Source: Luteimonas suaedae
Lineage (GTDB): Bacteria > Pseudomonadota > Gammaproteobacteria > Xanthomonadales > Xanthomonadaceae
DNA length: 64,000 nucleotides
Assembly: GCF_008312895.1 (NCBI RefSeq)
Contig: NZ_VSSP01000005.1
Location: 186,001-250,000, forward strand
Direction of reading: 5' to 3'
Within the stretch, counting starts at the first letter, position 1. Each line of letters opens with the position of its first letter. The notes under the pieces were generated by a model. The model made no database searches. It saw only the letters and a program-made list of their open reading frames with translations, and was not told where the DNA came from. Of the stretch, positions 28,044 through 39,165 are shown one piece after another. The position numbers and the translations under genes were made by a program.

Positions 28044-29321
28044 ATGCACATCGGCATCGTCGGTTACGGCAGTGCCGGACAGGCCGCGGCGCTGCTGCTG
28101 AGCCGCGACGGACACCGCGTCGAGGTGTTCGAGCGCGTGCCGGAGCCCGGTCCGGTCGGCGCGGGATTCCTGCTGCAGCCAGTCGGACTGGAGGTCCTGT
28201 GGGAGCTCGGGCTGCTGGATCCGGCGCTGTCGCATGGTGCGCGCATCTCCCGGCTCTATGGCGAAACCGCCCGCGGCCGGCCGGTCATGGACATGCGCTA
28301 CGGCGAACTGGATCCGGCGTTGTTCGGGCTCGGCATGCAGCGCGCGGCGCTGTTCTCGCTGCTGGACGCGGCCTGGCAGGAAGGACGCGTGCTGCACGCC
28401 GGTTGCGCGATCACCGCGCTCGATCCGGAGCGCGCGCAGGTGACCGATGCCGGCGGGCGCCGGCATGGCCCGTTCGACCTGCTGGTCGTCGCCGACGGTG
28501 CCGCTTCCGGGCTGCGCGGTCAGGTGCGGGCCGCGCGCATGGATCGCGCCTATCCGTGGGGGGCGCAGTGGTGCCTGGTGCCCGGGCAGGACTGGCGCTG
28601 GCCGGACGAACTGCGCCAGCGCTACGTGCGTGCCCGGCGCATGGCGGGCATGCTGCCGGTGGGCAGTCGACCCGGCGATCCGGTGCGGCGGCTGAGCTTC
28701 TTCTGGAGCACGCCGGCGGCGGCGTTCGAGGATGGCGAATGGCAGGGCGAGGCGGCCTGGCGGCGCGAGGTCGCGGAGGTGTGGCCGGAGGCCGCCGACG
28801 CCGTGCGGGTGACCACGCTGCCTGCCGGACTGGCGCAGGCGCGCTACCGCGACACCGTTCACCGCCGCTGGTTTTGCGGCCGCACGGTGCTGATCGGCGA
28901 CGCCGCGCACGCGATGAGTCCGCAGCTGGGGCAGGGCGTGAACATGGCGCTGCTCGATGCGCGCGCCCTGCGCGATGTACTGCGCGAATGCCGCGATGTC
29001 GCCTCCGCGTTGCCGTTGTTCGAGCAGCGCCGACGCGCGCATGTCGACATCTACCATTTCTGGAGCCGCTGGCTGACACCGCTGTTCCAGTCGCATCACG
29101 ATCGTGTCGCCGGGATGCGCGATATCGGCTTCCACCCGCTGACCCGGATTCCGGGCCTGCGCGCGCAGACCCTGCGCGTGCTGACCGGCACGCGCCGTGG
29201 CTGGTTCGGCCGGCTGCCGCTGTCGGCGCCGTTCCGGCAGCGGTTGCTGCAACTGGCCACGCAGGGGCCGGCGGCGGATGCGCCACGCGCCGTGATCACG
29301 CCTTCGACACCGGCCCCCTAG
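28044..29321 (+). CDS. FAD-dependent monooxygenase (UbiH/PHBH-like)
   Basis: 425 residues. N-terminal dinucleotide fold GIVGYGSAGQAAALLL, middle VVADGAASGLR (DG motif), and C-terminal GDAAHAMSPQLGQGVNMALLDA, which together define the p-hydroxybenzoate hydroxylase class. Substrate not evident; family members hydroxylate aromatics, ubiquinone precursors or polyketides. ATG overlaps no other gene and starts right after the csp terminator. Next gene is 31 bases downstream on the same strand. Confidence 0.85.
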   Translation: MHIGIVGYGSAGQAAALLLSRDGHRVEVFERVPEPGPVGAGFLLQPVGLEVLWELGLLDPALSHGARISRLYGETARGRPVMDMRYGELDPALFGLGMQRAALFSLLDAAWQEGRVLHAGCAITALDPERAQVTDAGGRRHGPFDLLVVADGAASGLRGQVRAARMDRAYPWGAQWCLVPGQDWRWPDELRQRYVRARRMAGMLPVGSRPGDPVRRLSFFWSTPAAAFEDGEWQGEAAWRREVAEVWPEAADAVRVTTLPAGLAQARYRDTVHRRWFCGRTVLIGDAAHAMSPQLGQGVNMALLDARALRDVLRECRDVASALPLFEQRRRAHVDIYHFWSRWLTPLFQSHHDRVAGMRDIGFHPLTRIPGLRAQTLRVLTGTRRGWFGRLPLSAPFRQRLLQLATQGPAADAPRAVITPSTPAP

Positions 29322-29352
29322 AATCGACGGCAGCCCCACCGGAGTTCCGATC

Positions 29353-30987
29353 ATGGCAGCCAGTTCATCGCACGCGGCCGATGCGGCCCTCAACCAGCCC
29401 CCCGAGTTCGCGCCCCGTGACCTGTGGGACAGCGACCGGGTGCTGCGCGAGTCGGTGGCGCGCGAAGGCGGCGAGGCGTTCTGCGCGCATCTGGCCGACT
29501 ACGGCCGCCGCGCCGGCGACGAGATCCATGCGCTCGGCTTCGACGCCAATCGCGACCGGCCGCGCCTGCGCACCCACGACCGCTTCGGCCAGCGCATCGA
29601 CCGGGTCGAGTTCCACCCGAACTACCACGCGGTCATGCGCGCCGCGATCGAAAGCGGCGTCGCCGGGCTGTCGTGGTCCGATCCGCGCCCGGGCGCGCAC
29701 GTCGCGCGTGCCGCATTGATCTATCTGCACCACCAGGTCGAAGCCGGTACCAATTGCCCGCTGACCATGACCCACGCCGCGGTGCCGGTGCTGCGGCGTG
29801 CGCCGGCGCTCGCCGAGTGGGCGCAGAAGGCGATCGCCGGCGCCTACGATCCCGAGGACGCGCCGATCGCCGGCAAGTGCGGTGTCACCGTCGGCATGGG
29901 CATGACCGAAAAACAGGGCGGCAGCGACGTGCGCGCCAATCTCACCCGCGCCACGCCGCTGATGGCCGACGGCGAGTACGCGCTGTTCGGGCACAAGTGG
30001 TTCTTCTCCGCGCCGATGTCCGATGGCTTCCTGGTGCTGGCACAGGCGCCCGGCGGGCTGAGCTGTTTCCTGCTGCCGCGCTGGCGACCGGACGGCACCC
30101 GCAATGCGTTCCGGCTGATGCGGCTCAAGGACAAGCTCGGCGACTGGTCCAATGCCTCGAGCGAAGTCGAGTTCGACGACGCCTGGGCATATCGCATCGG
30201 CGACGAGGGCCGCGGCGTGGCGACCATCATCGAGATGGTGATGCTGACGCGGCTGGACTGCATGCTCGGATCGGCCGCGGAAATGCGCATGGCGCTGGCG
30301 CAGGCGATCCACCATGCGCGCCATCGCGCCACCTTCGGCAAGCACCTGGTGGAACACCCGCTGATGCGCAATGTGCTGGCGGACCTGGCGCTCGAGTCCG
30401 AGGCCGCGCTCGCGCTGTCGCTGCGCGTCGCGCGCGCGGTGGACGCCGCGCCGCGCGATACCGGCGAGGCCGCCTTCGCCCGCATCGCCACCGCGATCGG
30501 CAAGTACTGGATCTGCAAGCGCGCGCCGGCATTCGTCAACGAGGCCCAGGAGTGCCTGGGTGGCAACGGCTACGTCGAGGAATCGATCCTGCCGCGGCTG
30601 TACCGGCAGGCGCCGCTGAACTCGATCTGGGAGGGCAGCGGCAACATCCAGTGCCTGGACGTGCTGCGCGCGCTGGCGCGCGAGCCGGCGAGCGCTGTGG
30701 CGGTGCTGGCCGAACTCGATGCCGCGCGCGGCCGCGATTCGGCGTTCGACGCCAGTGCCGATGGCCTGCGCGAGACCCTCGCCGATCCGGCGAACACCTC
30801 TGAATCCGACGCCCGCCTGCTGGTCGAGCGCCTGGCGCTGGCGCTGCAGGCGGCGGTGTTGCTGCACGCCGGCAGCCCGGCCGCGGAAGCTTTCTGCCGC
30901 AGCCGCCTGGGCGGCGGGCACGGGCTGGCGTTCGGCACCCTGCCGGCGGACATCGACTTCGGCGCACTGATCGACCGCGCATTCTGA
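29353..30987 (+). CDS. AidB-like acyl-CoA dehydrogenase
   Basis: 544-residue acyl-CoA dehydrogenase of the AidB group. MGMTEKQGGSDVRANLT, HKWFFSAPMSDGFLVLAQ, LDCMLGSAAEMRMAL, HARHRATFGKHL and ECLGGNGYVEES are typical. AidB binds FAD and, in E. coli, is part of the adaptive response to DNA alkylation. Linked here to a FAD monooxygenase; an AlkB-like gene lies 10 kb away, not adjacent. The purpose in this organism is not shown. ATG follows CCGGAGTTCC. Confidence 0.88.
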   Translation: MAASSSHAADAALNQPPEFAPRDLWDSDRVLRESVAREGGEAFCAHLADYGRRAGDEIHALGFDANRDRPRLRTHDRFGQRIDRVEFHPNYHAVMRAAIESGVAGLSWSDPRPGAHVARAALIYLHHQVEAGTNCPLTMTHAAVPVLRRAPALAEWAQKAIAGAYDPEDAPIAGKCGVTVGMGMTEKQGGSDVRANLTRATPLMADGEYALFGHKWFFSAPMSDGFLVLAQAPGGLSCFLLPRWRPDGTRNAFRLMRLKDKLGDWSNASSEVEFDDAWAYRIGDEGRGVATIIEMVMLTRLDCMLGSAAEMRMALAQAIHHARHRATFGKHLVEHPLMRNVLADLALESEAALALSLRVARAVDAAPRDTGEAAFARIATAIGKYWICKRAPAFVNEAQECLGGNGYVEESILPRLYRQAPLNSIWEGSGNIQCLDVLRALAREPASAVAVLAELDAARGRDSAFDASADGLRETLADPANTSESDARLLVERLALALQAAVLLHAGSPAAEAFCRSRLGGGHGLAFGTLPADIDFGALIDRAF

Positions 30988-30993
30988 CCCACT

Positions 30994-31137
30994 CGTAGGA
31001 GCGCGCCATGCGCGCGTTGCCGCGGGTGCCGGCCGGATCCGGTGGATGCCGAGATTCCGGACCGCCGGGCGCGCCGGTCACCGGAATCCGCGGGCGGCGA
31101 AATGCCCGCGGTATCGGGCGCATGGCGCGCTCCTACG
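30994..31137. repeat. REPIN copy 6 (core type B, forward)
   Basis: 144 bp starting seven bases after the preceding stop codon. Left arm has GCGCGTTGCCGC instead of GCGCGATGCCGC; right arm has ATCGGGCGC. Core contains CCGGACCGCCGGGCGCGCCGG. Confidence 0.9.
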
Positions 31138-31205
31138 ACGGTGGAGGGCAGGGTGCGGCAGAATGCGATGCTGTTCGGGCATTCCGTCTCCGAACCGCCG
31201 ACAAG

Positions 31206-32165
31206 ATGCCCGCCGACACCCGTCCTCCCGCCATCGCCCTCATGGGCCCGACCGCTTCCGGCAAGAGCGCGCTGGCGCTGGAATGGGCGGAACGCGGCGG
31301 CGGCGAGATCGTCAGCGTCGACTCCGCGCTGGTGTACCACGGCCTGGAGATCGGCGCGGCCAAACCGGACGCCGGCGAACGCGCGCGGGTGTCGCACCAT
31401 CTGCTCGACCTGCGCGATCCGTGGCAGACGTACTCGGCCGCGGAGTTCGCCGAAGACGCACGCGCGGCGATCGCCGCGATCGTCGCGCGCGGCCGGTTGC
31501 CGATCCTCGCCGGCGGTACCGGCCTGTATTTCCGCGCGCTGCTGCAGGGGCTGTCGCCGATGCCGCCGGCCGACCCCGACACGCGCGCCGCGATCGCGGC
31601 CGAGGCGCAGGCGCGCGGTTGGCCGGCCCTGCACGCGGCGCTGGCCGCGGTCGATCCCGAGGCGGCGGCGCGCATCGGGCCGACCGACCCGCAGCGCATC
31701 CAGCGGGCGCTGGAGGTATACCGGCGCAGTGGCCGCCCGATCAGCGACTGGCAGCGCAGCGCCGCCGTGGCGCCGCCTCTGCCGTGCCGGGTGCTGAAGC
31801 TGGCGATCGCGCCGGACGATCGCGCCGAACTGCACGCGCGGATCGAACGTCGTTTCGACGCCATGCTCGCGGCCGGTTTCCTCGACGAAGTGCGTGCCCT
31901 GCGCGCGCTGCCGCAGCTGCGGACGCATCCGCGGCCGCTCGAGCTGCCGGCGATCCGCGCGGTCGGCTACCGGCAGGCATGGGAATACCTCGATGGCGCC
32001 GGGACCGCCGCCGGGTTCCGCGACCGCGCGATCTTCGCGACGCGCCAGCTTGCCAAGCGCCAATACACCTGGTTGCGCGGCGAGCGCGACCTGCGCTGGT
32101 TCGATCCGGCGCGCGACGGCGAAGGCCTGCGACGGACGCTGGACGCATTCCTGGCGTCGCCCTGA
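31206..32165 (+). CDS. miaA: tRNA dimethylallyltransferase
   Basis: Adds a dimethylallyl group to A37 of tRNAs that read codons beginning with U. 319 residues; P-loop GPTASGKS (14-21), [16 protein letters not shown] (a variation on DSxQVY), [20 protein letters not shown] and the C-terminal tRNA-binding [14 protein letters not shown] motif ([15 protein letters not shown]). Immediately upstream of hfq as in most gammaproteobacteria. Confidence 0.95.
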   Translation: MPADTRPPAIALMGPTASGKSALALEWAERGGGEIVSVDSALVYHGLEIGAAKPDAGERARVSHHLLDLRDPWQTYSAAEFAEDARAAIAAIVARGRLPILAGGTGLYFRALLQGLSPMPPADPDTRAAIAAEAQARGWPALHAALAAVDPEAAARIGPTDPQRIQRALEVYRRSGRPISDWQRSAAVAPPLPCRVLKLAIAPDDRAELHARIERRFDAMLAAGFLDEVRALRALPQLRTHPRPLELPAIRAVGYRQAWEYLDGAGTAAGFRDRAIFATRQLAKRQYTWLRGERDLRWFDPARDGEGLRRTLDAFLASP

Positions 32166-32339
32166 GCGGATCGCCGGTGCCGGTACCCGAAAAAACACGA
32201 CGCCGGCACGATTTCCGCCCAACCGCGCGCAGCGATCAGCTCCGATTTGTGTAACATCGGCGTGTCGCCGCCACGGGGGAACGGGTCGGGCGATGCGGCC
32301 CATGGCCGCCCACAACAATAACCAAGCTGGGGAAACACC

Positions 32340-32630
32340 ATGTCCAAGGGACAGTCCTTGCAGGATCCTTTCCTGAATGCGTTGCGGCGCGAGCGTGTGC
32401 CGGTTTCGATCTACCTGGTCAACGGCATCAAGCTGCAGGGCACGATCGAGTCGTTCGACCAGTTCGTCGTGTTGCTGCGCAATACCGTCAGCCAGATGGT
32501 CTACAAGCACGCCATTTCCACCGTGGTGCCGGCACGCAACGTGCGCGTCGGCCCGGGCGGCGGCCATGTGCAGGCGTCGCCGTCCGACGGCGAACCGGCG
32601 TCCGGGGACGAACCCGACGACAACGAGTAG
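32340..32630 (+). CDS. hfq: RNA chaperone Hfq
   Basis: 96-residue Sm-like protein that pairs small RNAs with mRNAs. Sm1 with [39 protein letters not shown] and Sm2 [10 protein letters not shown] are conserved, and the C terminus is a short acidic tail (SGDEPDDNE). About 170 bases separate it from miaA, including GTGTAACAT that could be a -10 element; an own promoter is plausible, since hfq has one in other species. Confidence 0.97.
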   Translation: MSKGQSLQDPFLNALRRERVPVSIYLVNGIKLQGTIESFDQFVVLLRNTVSQMVYKHAISTVVPARNVRVGPGGGHVQASPSDGEPASGDEPDDNE

Positions 32631-32746
32631 GCCGCGCGCCGCAGTGGGCAGTGATGCGGCGCGGCTGTCGTCGCACGGTGCATTGACAATGTCCGGCCGG
32701 AGCCCCATATCGGGAAGCCTGACCGTGCCCATGGAGGCGCCGACGC

Positions 32747-34129
32747 GTGTTTGAACGCAGCCGCAAGGGCGAGCATGCCCTCCTGATCCAGCCCCACGCC
32801 GGCGGCCCGCCCGACGAGGATGCGCTGGAGGAATTCGCCGATCTCGCCCGTTCCGCCGGCGCCGCCGTGGCGGTACAGCTGAACGCGCGCATCGACAAGC
32901 CCAATCCGGCCACCCTGATCGGCAGCGGCAAGCTGGAGGAGGTGAAGGCCGCGGCCGACGCCAGCGGCGCCGACCTGATCCTGATCAACCACCCGCTCAC
33001 GCCCGGTCAGGAACGCAACCTGGAGAAGGCGTTGGAGCGGCGCGTGGTCGACCGCACCGGCCTGATCCTCGACATCTTCGCCCAGCGTGCGCGCAGCCAC
33101 GAAGGCAAGCTGCAGGTCGAGCTCGCGCAGTTGCGGCACATGTCCACGCGGCTGGTCCGCGGCTGGACCCACCTGGAGCGCCAGCGCGGCGGTTCGATCG
33201 GCCTGCGCGGTCCCGGCGAGACCCAGCTCGAGACCGACCGCCGGCTGCTGCAGAAGCGCGTCGAGCAGTTGCAGCGGCGGCTGGACAAGGTGGAAGTGCA
33301 GCGCACCCAGATGCGTCGTGCGCGTGTGCGCAGCGAAATGCCGCGTGTGGCCCTGGTCGGCTACACCAATGCCGGCAAGTCCACCCTGTTCAACACGCTC
33401 ACCGGCGCCGGCGCCTACGCCGCCGACCAGCTGTTCGCCACCCTGGATCCGACCGTGCGCAAGATCGCGCTGCCAGGCGGCAACGCGGTGCTCGCCGACA
33501 CCGTCGGCTTCGTCCGCGACCTGCCGCACGAACTGGTCGCCGCATTCCGTTCCACCCTGTCGGAGGCGCGCGAGGCCGACCTGCTGCTGCACGTGGTCGA
33601 TGCCGCCGATCCGCTGCGCGGCGAGCGCATCCGCCAGGTCGACATGGTGCTGGCCGAGATCGGCGCCGGTGACATTCCGCAGCTGCTGGTGTTCAACAAG
33701 ATCGACCGGCTGCCGCTGGCGGGCGCGGCGATCGACACCGGCGCCGCGACGGATGCGCATGCCGACGGAGACGGTGCCGGGACCCGCGTGCCGATGGCGC
33801 CCCGCCACGACCGCCCGCACGGCGCCGCGGCGGACGAGCCCGGGCGCGAGCGGGTCTGGATCTCGGCCCGCGAGGACCGCGGACTCGACCTGCTGCGCAA
33901 TGCATTGACCGCACACCTGGGCCTGCGCCGGATCGTCGCCGACCTGGCACTGCCCGCCAGCGCGGGGCGCCTGCGCGCGCGCCTGCACGAACTCGACGCG
34001 GTACGCGGCGAACGCCACGACGAAGACGGCTGGCATCTGCGCATCGACCTGCCGCACACCGATGCCGCCCGCCTCGCGGCGCAGGCCGACGGCGCCCCCC
34101 TGCGGCCGCTGCTGGACGGTGCGGGTTGA
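32747..34129 (+). CDS. hflX: GTPase HflX
   Basis: Ribosome-splitting GTPase, 460 residues, GTG start. N-terminal HflX domain (KPNPATLIGSGKLEEV, HPLTPGQERNLE, QVELAQLRHM, GRGPGETQLETDRR-like GLRGPGETQLETDRR) and G domain with GYTNAGKST (about 205), DTVGF and NKID (317). Between NKID and the G5-like ISA motif there is an extra segment of about 35 residues rich in Ala, Asp, His and Pro (about 325-360), not usual for the family. C-terminal domain follows. Conserved place between hfq and hflK. Confidence 0.93.
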   Translation: MFERSRKGEHALLIQPHAGGPPDEDALEEFADLARSAGAAVAVQLNARIDKPNPATLIGSGKLEEVKAAADASGADLILINHPLTPGQERNLEKALERRVVDRTGLILDIFAQRARSHEGKLQVELAQLRHMSTRLVRGWTHLERQRGGSIGLRGPGETQLETDRRLLQKRVEQLQRRLDKVEVQRTQMRRARVRSEMPRVALVGYTNAGKSTLFNTLTGAGAYAADQLFATLDPTVRKIALPGGNAVLADTVGFVRDLPHELVAAFRSTLSEAREADLLLHVVDAADPLRGERIRQVDMVLAEIGAGDIPQLLVFNKIDRLPLAGAAIDTGAATDAHADGDGAGTRVPMAPRHDRPHGAAADEPGRERVWISAREDRGLDLLRNALTAHLGLRRIVADLALPASAGRLRARLHELDAVRGERHDEDGWHLRIDLPHTDAARLAAQADGAPLRPLLDGAG

Positions 34130-34162
34130 TGGGCCCTCTAGCCGCCGCCTCGGCCCGTCTTC

Positions 34163-34306
34163 CGTAGGAGCGCGCCATGCGCGCGATGCCGCGGGCATTT
34201 CGCCGCCGGCGAACTTCGGTGACCGGCGCGCCTGTCGGTCCGGAATCGCGGCATCCACCGGATCCGGCCGGCGCCCGCGGCATCGCGCGCATGGCGCGCG
34301 CCTGCG
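34163..34306. repeat. REPIN copy 7 (core type B, reverse)
   Basis: 144 bp between hflX and hflK. Left end intact; the right end is decayed (GCGCGCGCCTGCGG in place of GCGCGCTCCTACGG). Core in the same orientation as copy 3. Confidence 0.85.
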
Positions 34307-34464
34307 GCAACGGCAGCGATTCGTCAGGGCCGTTGCGGCCGATTCGCCGGGACTGCACGCGGGCTGCACCTTGCCCTCGGGCACTGCAGGCCACACATCA
34401 GTAGAATGTGCCTCCCGTGCCGTCCCCGGCGGTCGCGCGGCGCGATTCCCAGATTGGAGCAGGC

Positions 34465-35604
34465 ATGGCCTGGAACATTCCCGGCAAGAAAAACAATGGC
34501 GGTTCGCGTGGTAGCGACCGCAACCCCTGGAAGCCCGGCGGCGGTGGCCGCGGGGGAGGCGGTGCCTTCGACGGTCTGCTGAATTCATTGCGCGGCCTGT
34601 TCGGCGGTGGTGGCGGCGGACCGCTGCGCTGGATCGGCCTCGCGCTGGTCATCTGGCTGGCCTTCAGTTCTTTCACCCTGATCGGCGAGCAGCAGCGTGG
34701 CGTGGTGCTGCGCTTCGGTCTGGCGGTGCGGGTGATGCAGCCGGGTCCGCACTTCAAGGCGCCGTGGCCGATCGAGCGCGTGGTCAAGGTCAACGCCACC
34801 AGCATCCGTACATTCAGCAACACCGTGCCGGTGCTGACCCGCGACGAGAACATCGTGGTGGTCTCGCTCAACGTGCAGTACCGGGTCGGTGATCCCGAAC
34901 TGTTCCTGTTCGGTACCCGCGATGCCGCCCGCGTGCTCGAGCAGGTCGCCCAGGGCGTGGTGCGCGAGCAGGTCGGCCGCTCCGACCTGGACACCGTGCT
35001 CGGCGCACGTGGCCCGCTGTCGGCGCTGGCCGCCAAGCAGCTGCAGGATTCGCTCGACATCTACCGCACGGGCCTGATCGTCACCGAACTCAACCTGCAG
35101 GACGCGCGCCCGCCGGAAGAGGTGAAGCCTGCCTTCGATGCGGTCAACAGCGCGCAGCAGGTGCAGGAAAGCCTGGTCAATGAGGCTCGCGCCTACGCGG
35201 CCAAGATCGTGCCCGAGGCGCGCGGCGAGGCCTCCCGTACCCGGACCGTGGCCGAAGGCTACAAGACCGCCGCCATCGCCCGCGCCACCGGTGACGCCGC
35301 CCGTTTCTCGCTGCTGCTCGACGCGTACCGCAGTGCGCCCGACGTCACCCGCAAGCGCCTGTGGCTGGAGACGGTGCAGCAGGTGCTGTCCGACAACCGC
35401 AAGGTGGTCGGCGGCGACGGTCGCCAGCTGATCTACGTGCCGATGACCGGGCAGGGCCGCAGCGGCAGCGGCGATGCCAACAACAACAATCCCCCGGTGC
35501 TGCCAGCCGAGTTGCTCTCGCCGACGGTCGGCGCCAGCCGGGATGAGGCGGGCCAGGGCCAGCGCACTCCGCGGCCCATCCGCGGCGAAGGAGGTACGCG
35601 ATGA
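34465..35604 (+). CDS. hflK: HflK, FtsH-protease modulator
   Basis: 379-residue SPFH/prohibitin-family protein. Glycine-rich N terminus, one membrane helix (about 55-75, WIGLALVIWLAFSSFTLI), then the periplasmic SPFH domain (EQQRGVVLRFG, QPGPHFKAPWPIERV) and coiled-coil region. Works with HflC in a large ring around FtsH. ATG at 34465 follows TTGGAGCA; starts upstream are less likely. Overlaps hflC by ATGA. Confidence 0.93.
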   Translation: MAWNIPGKKNNGGSRGSDRNPWKPGGGGRGGGGAFDGLLNSLRGLFGGGGGGPLRWIGLALVIWLAFSSFTLIGEQQRGVVLRFGLAVRVMQPGPHFKAPWPIERVVKVNATSIRTFSNTVPVLTRDENIVVVSLNVQYRVGDPELFLFGTRDAARVLEQVAQGVVREQVGRSDLDTVLGARGPLSALAAKQLQDSLDIYRTGLIVTELNLQDARPPEEVKPAFDAVNSAQQVQESLVNEARAYAAKIVPEARGEASRTRTVAEGYKTAAIARATGDAARFSLLLDAYRSAPDVTRKRLWLETVQQVLSDNRKVVGGDGRQLIYVPMTGQGRSGSGDANNNNPPVLPAELLSPTVGASRDEAGQGQRTPRPIRGEGGTR

Positions 35605-36467
35605 GAATCACCACCCTGATTCCGGTCCTGATCGTCGTCCTGCTGCTGGGCCTGTTGGGTTCGGTGTACGTGGTGCGCGAAGGCCAGGTCGGCCTGGTGT
35701 TGCACCTGGGGCGCGTGTCGCGCACCGATATCGGCCCCGGCCTGCACTTCAAATGGCCGATGATCGAGACCGCGCGCGTGTTCGATCGCCGTTTCAACGC
35801 CCTCGACTTCTCGCCGGAGCGCTACCTGACCTCGGAGCGCAAGGATGTCAGCGTCGACTTCGTGGCGATCGTGTTCATCGAGGACGTCGGCGACTTCTAC
35901 CGCGCCACCGCCGGCGACGAGGAGAACGCCAGCGACCGCCTGGCACCGATCATCAAGGACTCGCTGCGCAACGAGATCAACGCCCGCACCCTGACCCAGC
36001 TGGTGTCCGGCGACCGCAGCGAGGTGATCGCCCGGCAGTTGCAGTCGATCAACGAAGGCGCCAAGAACCTCGGCATGCGGATCATCGACATCCGCCTCAA
36101 GCAGATCGATCTGCCGACCGACAGCGAGGTGATCGGGCAGGTCTACAACCGCATGCGCGCCGAGCGCAACCAGGTCGCCGCGCGCCTGCGCGCCGAGGGC
36201 GAGGAGCAGGCCCGGCAGATCCGCGCCACCGCCGACCGCGACCAGGCCGTGATCCTGGCCGAGGCCGAGCGCGATGCGCAGACGCTGCGAGGCGAGGGCG
36301 ATGCCGAGGCCACGCGCCTCTACGGCGAGGCCGCCGGCCGCGATCCTGGCTTCTTCGCCTTCCAGCGCAGTCTGGAGGCGTACCGGGAATCGTTCGACGA
36401 CGGCAACGCGGTCATCGTGCTCGAGCGCGACGATCCGTTCCTGCAGTACATGCGCAGCGATCGATGA
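35601..36467 (+). CDS. hflC: HflC, FtsH-protease modulator
   Basis: 288-residue partner of HflK: N-terminal helix (about 5-22) and SPFH domain (VVREGQVGLVLHLGRV, GPGLHFKWPMIETARVFDRRF), then long Glu/Ala/Arg-rich coiled coil (EERDAQTLRGEGDAEATRLYGEA-like region) and ending FLQYMRSDR. Coupled to hflK and to the small gene downstream by four-base overlaps. Confidence 0.94.
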   Translation: MRITTLIPVLIVVLLLGLLGSVYVVREGQVGLVLHLGRVSRTDIGPGLHFKWPMIETARVFDRRFNALDFSPERYLTSERKDVSVDFVAIVFIEDVGDFYRATAGDEENASDRLAPIIKDSLRNEINARTLTQLVSGDRSEVIARQLQSINEGAKNLGMRIIDIRLKQIDLPTDSEVIGQVYNRMRAERNQVAARLRAEGEEQARQIRATADRDQAVILAEAERDAQTLRGEGDAEATRLYGEAAGRDPGFFAFQRSLEAYRESFDDGNAVIVLERDDPFLQYMRSDR

Positions 36468-36652
36468 GCGACCTGTGGGCGGCCCTCTGCCTGGTGGCAG
36501 TGCTGGAGGGCCTGATGCTGTTCGCCGCCCCACGCGGCTGGAAGCGCGCGGCCGAACAGATGCTGGCCATGCCCGACCGCCAGCTGCGCACCATCGGCGG
36601 CATCGTCCTGGCCGCCGGCGTGGTGGGGTTGTACCTGATCCGCAGCAGCTGA
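36464..36652 (+). CDS. DUF2065 small membrane protein
   Basis: 62 residues with two hydrophobic segments (about 3-22 and 43-60) joined by a basic loop (RGWKRAAEQMLAMPDRQLR). DUF2065 members lie between hflC and purA in many proteobacteria; role unknown, perhaps tied to the HflKC complex. ATGA overlap with hflC. Confidence 0.88.
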   Translation: MSDLWAALCLVAVLEGLMLFAAPRGWKRAAEQMLAMPDRQLRTIGGIVLAAGVVGLYLIRSS

Positions 36653-36750
36653 GCCGCCCCCGGGCCGGTGGTCCGGTCGCGCCAGCCGCTGCCGCTCTTC
36701 GGCATCCAGCGCAAGGGTGGCATTCCCTCAGCAATCCCGGATAATGCACA

Positions 36751-36785
36751 AAAGCCGGACGGGCCCTTTGCCCGCCGGCTTTTTC
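36751..36785 (+). terminator. Intrinsic terminator of the hfl operon
   Basis: AAAGCCGG ... CCGGCTTTTT with an inner GGGC/GCCC stem. A on the left and T on the right make it usable from both strands. Sits 100 bases after DUF2065 and 120 before purA. Confidence 0.8.
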
Positions 36786-36812
36786 CGTGTCCAACCCACC
36801 GTGATCCACCCC

Positions 36813-38197
<1,385 letters not shown>

Positions 38198-38207
38198 GGC
38201 AACGCGT

Positions 38208-38945
38208 ATGTGGACACGGATCGTCCTGATCCTCGCCCTGGCGGCCGCGCCGGCCGCCAGGGGACAGCTCCCCGACCTGCCGCCCGTGGTTTACCCGCCG
38301 GTTGCCGAGCGCGCGGAGCGCCTGGTGGAGTTCGTGCCTGCGGGCTGGCGCCTCGAACACGCCGCCCGCGGCCGCCTCGATGCCGACGACCGCGACGACG
38401 CGCTGCTGGTGCTGCGCATGGCGCGTCCGGGCAACATCCTGCCGAACGAAGGATTCGGCCCCGACCTGTTCGACAGCAACCCGCGCATGCTGGTGGCCGT
38501 ATTCGCCGCGGACGATGGCTACCGGCGCGTGATGGTCGACCACGCCCTGATCCCGCGGCCCGACATGCCGGTCTTCGACGACTACCTCGAAGACGATCCG
38601 GCCGCCGCGATCAGCATCCATGGCAACCGGTCGGTCTCGGTGCGCCTGCACAGCTGGGCCAGCGCCGGCACCTGGTTCACCCGCAACGTGGTGTTCACCT
38701 TCCGCCACCAGGACGGATGCTTCCGCCTGATCGGCTACGACGACCTGGAGGTGCACCGCGCCTCGCTGGAGAGCCGGGAGACCAGCGTGAACTACCTCAC
38801 CGGCCGCGCCTGGACCCGGACCGGATCCATGGAGGAGGACACCGGCCGGCCGCGGCGCGGGTCGCGCCTAAGCCCCAACCCGGCCGTCTGCATCGGCGAG
38901 GTGGGCGACGGACTGGAATACCGGCCGCCGGTCGGGATCGATTGA
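38208..38945 (+). CDS. Predicted secreted protein of unknown function
   Basis: 245 residues with a cleavable signal (MWTRIVLILALAAAPAARGQ). Contains GRLDADDRDDALLVLRM, like the acidic GD-x-DxDGxxD repeat of FG-GAP/VCBS proteins, and a segment VFTFRHQDGCFRLIGYDDLEVHRA. Two cysteines may form a disulfide. No known domain recognised. Ten bases after purA, so probably cotranscribed with it. Confidence 0.7.
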   Translation: MWTRIVLILALAAAPAARGQLPDLPPVVYPPVAERAERLVEFVPAGWRLEHAARGRLDADDRDDALLVLRMARPGNILPNEGFGPDLFDSNPRMLVAVFAADDGYRRVMVDHALIPRPDMPVFDDYLEDDPAAAISIHGNRSVSVRLHSWASAGTWFTRNVVFTFRHQDGCFRLIGYDDLEVHRASLESRETSVNYLTGRAWTRTGSMEEDTGRPRRGSRLSPNPAVCIGEVGDGLEYRPPVGID

Positions 38946-39165
38946 GCGCCTCTCCGGCAGCCAGGCCCGCAGCCTGCCAGGCGGCGGTGTTCGCTGTGCG
39001 CGACCTGCAGCATTTCATGCGCATCAAGCCAGGGGGCGCAGCGCAATCGTCACGCAGAAGACCGCCATTGCCGCACGGTTGTGAAGGTGCCGCACACGTG
39101 ATGCACGCGCCGCGCTCACCCGGCTGCCGCTAGCCTCGTTGCCGTCCCCCACGACGAGGTGCCCA

